DNA of 36,595 bases from Candidatus Allofournierella merdavium (GTDB lineage: Bacteria > Bacillota > Clostridia > Oscillospirales > Ruminococcaceae): NCBI GenBank assembly GCA_019118765.1, contig DWYI01000013.1, forward strand, positions 1 through 36,595. Direction: 5' to 3'. Shown in pieces: positions 31,403 to 36,595 of this stretch (the first letter of the stretch is position 1; each line of letters starts with the position of its first letter). The notes beneath the pieces are model-generated. The model did no database searches, was not told where the DNA came from, and saw only the letters and a program-made list of their open reading frames with translations. The position numbers and the translations under genes were made by a program.

Positions 31403-32830
31403 TTATGGCTTCACGATGATCTTGTAAAATTCGTATGCCCGGTCCCAGCCGGCCCGCCCGCCGGGGGCGGACCGCTTCACCGGCTCGGAGGCCGCGATGA
31501 GGGCGCGGCCCTCCGTCAGGTCTCTCACCTCGCCCAGCGCCGTCAGCTGGAGGAGGATGTTGCCCAGGGCGGTGGCCTCCACCGGCCCGGCGATCACCGG
31601 GATGCCGGCGCAGTCGGCGGTCATGCGGCAGAGCAGGCCGTCCTTGGCGCCGCCCCCCAGAACGTGCAGGCTGCTGAAGGTCTTGCCGGTGGCCCGGCTC
31701 AGCTGCTCCAGGGCGAAGCGGTATTTGAGGGCCAGGCTCTCGTAGATGCAGCGCATCACCTCGCCCTCCGTTTCGGGAACGGGCTGGCCGGTGCGGCGGC
31801 AGAACTCCCTCACCCGGCCGGGCACGTCCCCCGGGGGGGTGAACGCCGGGTCATCCGGGTCGATGAAGCTGCGCAGCGGCGCGGCCGCCAGCGCCAGCTG
31901 CTCCAGGTCGGCGTAGGAATAGTCCCGTCCCTCTCGCCGCCACTGGCGGCGGCTCTCCTGGATCAGCCACAGCCCGATGATGTTTTTCAGGTAGTTCACC
32001 TTGCCGTTCGCCCCCCGCTCGTTGGAGAGCGCCAGCCGCCGGCTCTGCCCGGTGAGCACCGGCTCGTCCAGCTCGCAGCCCAGCAGGCTCCAGGTGCCGC
32101 AGGACAGAAAGGCCGCGTCCCGCCCCGGGGCGGGCAGGGCGGCCACGGCGCACTGGGTGTCGTGCCCCGCCGCCGCGATGACCTTCGCCCCCTTGTACTC
32201 CCCCACCACCGTGCCGCTGGCCACCAGCGGCGCGAAGAGGGTCTCAGGGATGGCGAAGGCGCTGAGCACCTGCCGGCTCCAGCCGACGGTGCGCGCGTCC
32301 AGCAGCTGGCTGGTGGAGGCGATGGTGGTCTCGCAGGCGTCCGCCCCGCACAGGGCGTGGGCGAACAGGTCGGGCATGAACAGCATCCGCTTTGCCCTGC
32401 CCCAGGTCTCCGGCTCCTGCTCCCGCACCGCCAGCAGCTGAAACAGGGTGTTGATGGGCATGATCTGGCTGCCGGTGGCGGCGTAGAGGGCGTCGGCATC
32501 CAGGGTGCGCAGCGCCTTTTCCACCATGCCCGCGGTGCGGCCGTCCCGGTAGTGCACCGGGTCCCCCAGCAGCCGGCCCGTTTCGTCCAGCAGGCCGAAG
32601 TCCACGCCCCAGGTGTCGAAGGCGACGCTGTCGAAGCGCCCCGCCTTTTCAATGCCCCGGTACACCTGGGCCATCAGGCCGGCAAAGTCCCAGCGGAGGT
32701 GGCCGTCCTGCTCCCGGGGGAGGTTGTCGAAGCGGTGGACCTCCTCCCAGGCGAGGCGGCCGCCGTGGTATTCCGCCAGGATGGCCCGGCCGCTGGAGGC
32801 CCCGAAGTCAAAGGCCAGAACTCGTTTCAT
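31403..32830 (-). CDS. FGGY-family kinase (rhamnulokinase-like, probable L-fuculokinase)
   Basis: A 475-residue FGGY sugar kinase. The ATP/phosphate loop DFGASSGR is at residues 8-15, the substrate region VAFDTWGVDFGLLDETG is near 70, AGHDTQCAV and GTWSLLG are central, and GGGAKDGLLCRM binds the nucleotide. The order of motifs and GTWSLLG are nearer to rhamnulokinase (RhaB) than to E. coli FucK, but no rhamnose gene is present and the isomerase and aldolase beside it are for fucose, so it probably phosphorylates L-fuculose. AAAGGAG precedes the ATG. Substrate is inferred from context. Confidence 0.88.
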   Translation of the reverse strand: MKRVLAFDFGASSGRAILAEYHGGRLAWEEVHRFDNLPREQDGHLRWDFAGLMAQVYRGIEKAGRFDSVAFDTWGVDFGLLDETGRLLGDPVHYRDGRTAGMVEKALRTLDADALYAATGSQIMPINTLFQLLAVREQEPETWGRAKRMLFMPDLFAHALCGADACETTIASTSQLLDARTVGWSRQVLSAFAIPETLFAPLVASGTVVGEYKGAKVIAAAGHDTQCAVAALPAPGRDAAFLSCGTWSLLGCELDEPVLTGQSRRLALSNERGANGKVNYLKNIIGLWLIQESRRQWRREGRDYSYADLEQLALAAAPLRSFIDPDDPAFTPPGDVPGRVREFCRRTGQPVPETEGEVMRCIYESLALKYRFALEQLSRATGKTFSSLHVLGGGAKDGLLCRMTADCAGIPVIAGPVEATALGNILLQLTALGEVRDLTEGRALIAASEPVKRSAPGGRAGWDRAYEFYKIIVKP

Positions 32831-32843
32831 CCGGTCTCTCCTT

Positions 32844-33533
32844 TCAGCGCAGGCCGTTTTCGAACTTCTTGTAGCCGGGATGCCGGCCGGTGACGCGGTA
32901 GAAGCCCCGCAGGTCGATGAGCTTTTGGATGTTCTCCCGGCTGATGTCCACGCTGCCGCCCAGGATGACCGCGTTGATGGTGATCTTGGCCCACAGCTCC
33001 AGGCTCTCCATCCGGTAGAACGCGGTAATGACGTCGCTGCCCACCGCCAGAGCGCCGTGGTTTTCCAGCAGCATCACGTCGTGCTCCTCCAGATAGGGCT
33101 CGATGGCGTCGGGCACCTCCGGGGTGGAGGGGGTGCCGTAGGGGGTGAGCGGCACGCTGCCGATCACCGCCACGTCCTCGATCATGTTGTACATATCCAT
33201 CGCCTTGTGGGCCACGGCGAAGCCGGTGGCGCCGGGGGGGTGGGCGTGCAGCACGCTGCCCACGTCGGGACGCTTTTCATAGCAGCGCAGGTGCATTTTG
33301 ATCTCGCTGGAGGGGCGCAGCCCCTCCGCGCCCTCCAGCACCCGGCCGGCGGCGTCGATGCGCAGCAGCTTGTCGGGGGTGATGAAGCTCTTGCTGATGC
33401 CGGTGGGGGTGCACAGGAAGGTGCCGTCCTCCAACCGGGCGGACAGGTTGCCGTCGTTGGCGGCCACCCAGCCCAGCTGCCAGGTCTTCTGGCAGACGTC
33501 GCACATCTGTTCTTTCAGGGCTTGCATATCCAT
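32844..33533 (-). CDS. fucA: Class II aldolase, L-fuculose-1-phosphate aldolase
   Basis: A 229-residue zinc aldolase of the class II aldolase/adducin family that cleaves L-fuculose-1-phosphate to DHAP and L-lactaldehyde. Zinc ligands are His96 and His98 in HAHPPGATG and His159 in ENHGAL, with catalytic Glu77 in SSEIKMHL. NDGNLSARL and TPTGISK bind the phosphate. The ATG at 33533 has GAGGCG upstream; the longer frame upstream is an artefact inside the sulfatase gene. It lies 13 bases from the kinase and 22 from the sulfatase. L-rhamnulose-1-phosphate aldolase is a less likely alternative given the neighbours. Confidence 0.9.
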   Translation of the reverse strand: MDMQALKEQMCDVCQKTWQLGWVAANDGNLSARLEDGTFLCTPTGISKSFITPDKLLRIDAAGRVLEGAEGLRPSSEIKMHLRCYEKRPDVGSVLHAHPPGATGFAVAHKAMDMYNMIEDVAVIGSVPLTPYGTPSTPEVPDAIEPYLEEHDVMLLENHGALAVGSDVITAFYRMESLELWAKITINAVILGGSVDISRENIQKLIDLRGFYRVTGRHPGYKKFENGLR

Positions 33534-33555
33534 GGTATCGCCTCGTCTCCTCTGG

Positions 33556-35013
33556 TCATTTCTGGTATTTGGGGCTGTCGGCGTAGACCGGCCGCCCCTC
33601 GGAATAGATGCCCGGGCGGCGCAGCTGGCCAAAGCCCGTCACCGCCTCCCGGGTGCCGTCCACCGCCGGGTGGGCGTAGGTGTTGTACCAGGTCTGCAGC
33701 CGGCTGAGCAGCCGCGCCTGCACGTCGGCGTACTCCGGCCGGCCGGCCAGGTTCTCCCGCTCATCGGGGTCCCGGGTGAGGCAGTAGAGTTCGTGGGGGC
33801 CGTAGGGGTAGCGGTGGATGTATTTCCACTGCCGGTCACGGATCATCCGGCTGCTGCCGTACTCGTCCAGGATGACCACATGGTTGTCCCGGTCGGCCCC
33901 CTGCAGCAGCACGTCGGCAAAGCTGCGGCCCGGCAGGCCGGCGGGCAGTTCCGCTTTGAGCTCCAGCAGTTCGTTCAGGGTCTGGATGATGTCGTAGTGG
34001 CTGCACATGCTCTCCGTCACCCGCCCCTGGGGGATGCGGCCGGGCCAGCTGGCGATGAAGGGCACCTTCACCGCCGTGTCGAACAGGTTGAAGGGGAAGG
34101 TGCCGTTGCCCTTGCCCCAGATGCCGTGGTGCCCCATGTTCATGCCGTTGTCGGCGGTGAAGATCACCAGCGTGTTCCCGGTCTGGCCCAGCTGATCCAG
34201 CCGGTCCAGCAGGCGGCCCACCCCCGCGTCCATGGCAGAGACGGCGGCGTAGTAGCCCCGCAGCAACCGCCTGCGCTCCTCCCCGGTGCCGCCGGGGGCG
34301 GTGGGGATGCGGTTGGGATGGAGCGGCTCGTCGGGGGTGGCGGTGAAGGCGCAGTCCCGGTAGAGATCGATGAACTCCTTCGGGTGCTGGTCCTCGTCCC
34401 AGGGGTCGTGGGGGGCGGTGTAGTGCACGCTGACGTAGAAGGGCTGCTCCCGGCCAGACAGCTCGTCCAGATATCCCAGCGCCCGCTCGGTGATGAGGTC
34501 GGTGATGTACCGGTCCTCAAAGTGGAGCCGGCCGTCCTCGATCACGTCCGCCTGGTTGTACAGGCAGCCGCCCCGGCCGATGGTATACCAGCGGGAGAAG
34601 CCGTGCTGGGGATGCATACTGTCGCCCAGATGCCATTTGCCCGACAGCGCGCAGGCATACCCCCGCTGCGCCAGCAGATCCGGGTAGGTGACAAGGCCCT
34701 CCAGATAGCGGATGGGCCGATCCTCGCTGGCGAAGTAGGGGTGGTCCGCCTGGGGGCCCAGGGCCTTTTTGTCCAGGCTGCCGCTGCGGATCCAGTCGTG
34801 CACGCCGTGCTGGGAGGGGATGCGCCCCGTCAGGATGGAGGCCCGGGCCGGGCTGCACACGGGGGAGGCGCAGAAGAAGTTTTCAAACCGCACGCCCCGG
34901 GCGGCCAGCCGGTCCAGGTTGGGGGTGTGGATGTCGGTGTTGCCGGCGCAGCGCAGCGCCCAGGCGCCCTGGTCGTCGGTCAGGATGAAAAGCAGATTGG
35001 GTCGTTGATTCAT
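33556..35013 (-). CDS. Formylglycine-dependent sulfatase
   Basis: A 485-residue type I sulfatase removing sulfate esters from glycans. The metal-binding TDDQ is at residues 12-15 and the active-site CSPAR at 53-57, with Cys53 to be converted to formylglycine. Later KWHLGD, HYTAPHDPWD and FTADNG are usual family motifs. No signal peptide is present, so it works in the cytoplasm. The ATG at 35013 follows GAGGCGATAGC. The gene sits inside a fucose-use operon, pointing to a sulfated fucose- or galactose-containing substrate such as mucin O-glycans. No sulfatase-maturating enzyme gene is in the window. Confidence 0.93.
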   Translation of the reverse strand: MNQRPNLLFILTDDQGAWALRCAGNTDIHTPNLDRLAARGVRFENFFCASPVCSPARASILTGRIPSQHGVHDWIRSGSLDKKALGPQADHPYFASEDRPIRYLEGLVTYPDLLAQRGYACALSGKWHLGDSMHPQHGFSRWYTIGRGGCLYNQADVIEDGRLHFEDRYITDLITERALGYLDELSGREQPFYVSVHYTAPHDPWDEDQHPKEFIDLYRDCAFTATPDEPLHPNRIPTAPGGTGEERRRLLRGYYAAVSAMDAGVGRLLDRLDQLGQTGNTLVIFTADNGMNMGHHGIWGKGNGTFPFNLFDTAVKVPFIASWPGRIPQGRVTESMCSHYDIIQTLNELLELKAELPAGLPGRSFADVLLQGADRDNHVVILDEYGSSRMIRDRQWKYIHRYPYGPHELYCLTRDPDERENLAGRPEYADVQARLLSRLQTWYNTYAHPAVDGTREAVTGFGQLRRPGIYSEGRPVYADSPKYQK

Positions 35014-35044
35014 GCTATCGCCTCGTTGCTCTGTGAAATAGGAA

Positions 35045-35074
35045 GGGCCGGCAGCCCCGGGGAGCTGCCGGCCC
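35045..35074 (-). other. Stem-loop after solute-binding protein gene
   Basis: GGGCCGGCAGC and its complement with an eight-base loop. The following minus-strand bases TTCCTATTTC make only a weak T tract. Such stems often hold the binding-protein transcript at higher levels than the downstream enzymes. Confidence 0.65.
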
Positions 35075-35127
35075 CTGCGGGTCGGTTCAATCGCCGCGGC
35101 TCTGCCCACGGCAGAAAAGCGGAGGGA

Positions 35128-36595
35128 TCAGCCGGCCGCGTTGAACTGCGTCAGCTGGTTGTTCACCTCGGCCACCAGGGCTTCGGCGCCGTTGGCGTTG
35201 AGCGCCTCCAGGAACTTGGGGATGTACTCGGCGGGATCCACCGAGCCGGTCTCCAGGGAGGGGGCGTACTCGCTGATCACGTTTGTGAGAGCGGCCACCT
35301 GGGTCTCCACGGGCACCGCGTCAAAGGTGAAGCCGTTGTTGGGCGAGATGATCGCGGAGTCGTTGTAGGCCTGGAACAGTTCCTCGATGTTGTCGGGGTA
35401 GCTGATGTCCCACTTCTGGTTGAAGGGGGTGCCAAACTGCCAGCCGTAGGTGTAATCGTAGCCGTTCTCGGTCAGGGTGCCGCCCATGGTCTTGTCCACC
35501 TGGGTGTCGCCCACGGCGGTGTAGTGCACGCCCTCGATGCCGTGGCGGATCAGGGTGCCCACATACTCGTCGGTGTTCAGCAGGTTGATGAACTCCAGGG
35601 CCTTCTCGGGATACTCGCTGGCGGAGGAGATGGCCAGCAGACCGCCCATGGCGCTGCGGGTCTCAAACAGAGGGTCCATCAGGGGCACAAAGCCAACGCC
35701 GTGGCCGCTGGAAGCGGTCATGGACTCGGCGGTGCCGGGGGCGTACTGGATGAAGTAGGAGAACAGCGCGCCGTTGTTGAAGTCGTTGTCACGGTTGGCG
35801 GTGTCGCTGTCGTAGTTCACCGGGTCGCCGCCCAGGTAGCCGGCCTGGTTCCAGCCGCGCACGGTCTGGCAATAGTTCATGTACTCCTCGCTGGCGTACT
35901 GGTTGAACACCGTCTGGCCGGCCATGTCGGCAAAGTTGCCGAACTCGGACACCGCGCCGGCGGCGGGCAGCTTCGGGTTGCCGGTGAGCGACTCATAGGG
36001 AGCGGCCATGGGCCAGGCGTTGGTCAGGCCGGAAACGCCCACCACGTCCTTGCCTTCGGCCTTGCTCTTCTCGGCCACGGTGGCCAGCACCTGCGTGTAG
36101 TCCGCCAGGGTCTTGACCGCGGTCATGTCAATGCCGTAGGCCTCCGCCATGTCGCTGTTGTAGATGATGCCGCCCTGCCAGCCCATCTCCTTGTAGGAGG
36201 GCACGCCGTAGATGGCGCCGTTCACCTTCACGGCGTTCCACTCGGCCTCGGGGATGAAGTCCCAGGTCTCCTTGGCGTACTGGGGCAGCAGCTCGGTGAT
36301 GTCCATGAAGGCGTCCTTGCCCACGAACTGCAGGTAGTCGGTGGTCCAGTTGGAGGTGAAGCAGATGTCGAAGTACTCGCCCGCATTGATCAGGTTGGGC
36401 ATCTTCTCCTTGTAGTCCGGGTTGGCCATGACCTTGTAGTCGATCTCCACGCCGATCTTCTCCCGGGTGTACTCGTTCAGCGCCTGGATGACCTTGTCGG
36501 TATCGGCGGCCACCGGGTTGATGGACATATACCAGGTCAGGGTGGTGATCTCCTGGCCCGCGGCGGAGCCGGAGCCCGCGGCGGAGCCGGCGGCG
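35128..36595 (-). CDS. Extracellular solute-binding lipoprotein, ABC sugar transport, 5'-truncated
   Basis: A partial gene with the start beyond the right edge; the frame is open to 36595. The visible 488 residues begin with a Gly/Ser/Ala linker (AAGSAAGSGSAAG), as found after the lipid-anchored cysteine of Gram-positive binding proteins, then EITTLTWYM, a typical first strand of family 1 solute-binding proteins. YDICFTSNWTTDYL, GAIYGVPSYKEMGWQGGIIYN and ALEFINLLNTDEY fit the LplA/DUF3502-like oligosaccharide-binding group. The ORF's internal ATG at 36528 is not the true start. It probably captures the fucosylated sugar used by the downstream enzymes; permeases presumably lie further upstream. 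Confidence 0.88.
   Translation of the reverse strand, partial: AAGSAAGSGSAAGQEITTLTWYMSINPVAADTDKVIQALNEYTREKIGVEIDYKVMANPDYKEKMPNLINAGEYFDICFTSNWTTDYLQFVGKDAFMDITELLPQYAKETWDFIPEAEWNAVKVNGAIYGVPSYKEMGWQGGIIYNSDMAEAYGIDMTAVKTLADYTQVLATVAEKSKAEGKDVVGVSGLTNAWPMAAPYESLTGNPKLPAAGAVSEFGNFADMAGQTVFNQYASEEYMNYCQTVRGWNQAGYLGGDPVNYDSDTANRDNDFNNGALFSYFIQYAPGTAESMTASSGHGVGFVPLMDPLFETRSAMGGLLAISSASEYPEKALEFINLLNTDEYVGTLIRHGIEGVHYTAVGDTQVDKTMGGTLTENGYDYTYGWQFGTPFNQKWDISYPDNIEELFQAYNDSAIISPNNGFTFDAVPVETQVAALTNVISEYAPSLETGSVDPAEYIPKFLEALNANGAEALVAEVNNQLTQFNAAG

Overview
The window is a GC-rich, gene-dense stretch of a low-oxygen Firmicute, most likely a gut Clostridia member of the Oscillospirales/Ruminococcaceae type. 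This rests on AGGAGG-type ribosome binding sites, sigma-A promoters with 16-18 bp spacers, strong GC-hairpin/T-tract terminators, and gene families typical of that group (DUF368, UMF1 transporters, DUF1273/SLOG proteins, a two-gene SUF-like system, L-fucose catabolism with a sulfatase). No species can be named from sequence reading alone.

Layout. 1-3091: two tandem Na+/phosphate cotransporter paralogues with PhoU-like tails, the first cut by the window edge. 3133-4778: a two-gene Fe-S assembly operon (SufC-like ATPase, SufB/D-like scaffold). 5013-8453: an NYN nuclease fused to a LOTUS-type domain, a zinc phospholipase C-like protein and a UMF1 transporter. 8637-11369: an ECF sigma factor, its zinc-motif anti-sigma factor and two small membrane proteins in one overlapping operon. 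11479-14723: a GntR regulator, a TIM-barrel protein and a PTS EIIC-like transporter with an unusual N-terminal domain. 15015-16756: DUF368 (PopT-type) and exonuclease III. 16837-18801: two SLOG-fold proteins surrounding three small Xre regulators, with several palindromic operator candidates; the second SLOG gene is markedly AT-richer than its surroundings. 18853-25859: nitroreductase, lipoprotein esterase, HtrA-type protease, a GNAT-MnmM fusion and RF3. 26236-26311: tRNA-Asn with a perfect consensus promoter. 26536-36595: a minus-strand operon for L-fucose and galactoside use (solute-binding lipoprotein, sulfatase, fuculose-phosphate aldolase, FGGY kinase, fucose isomerase, GH2 beta-galactosidase).

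How the genes fit together. The last operon reads as a pathway for sulfated, fucosylated host-type glycans: an ABC binding protein captures an oligosaccharide, a formylglycine sulfatase and beta-galactosidase without visible signal peptides trim it inside the cell, and FucI, kinase and aldolase convert L-fucose to DHAP and lactaldehyde. The most unusual parts are the SLOG-Xre module with its matched 8-bp-core palindromes, the acetyltransferase-tRNA methyltransferase fusion, and the EIIC fused to a non-EIIB domain beside an uncharacterised TIM-barrel enzyme. All functional statements are from reading motifs and context; no database search was run.
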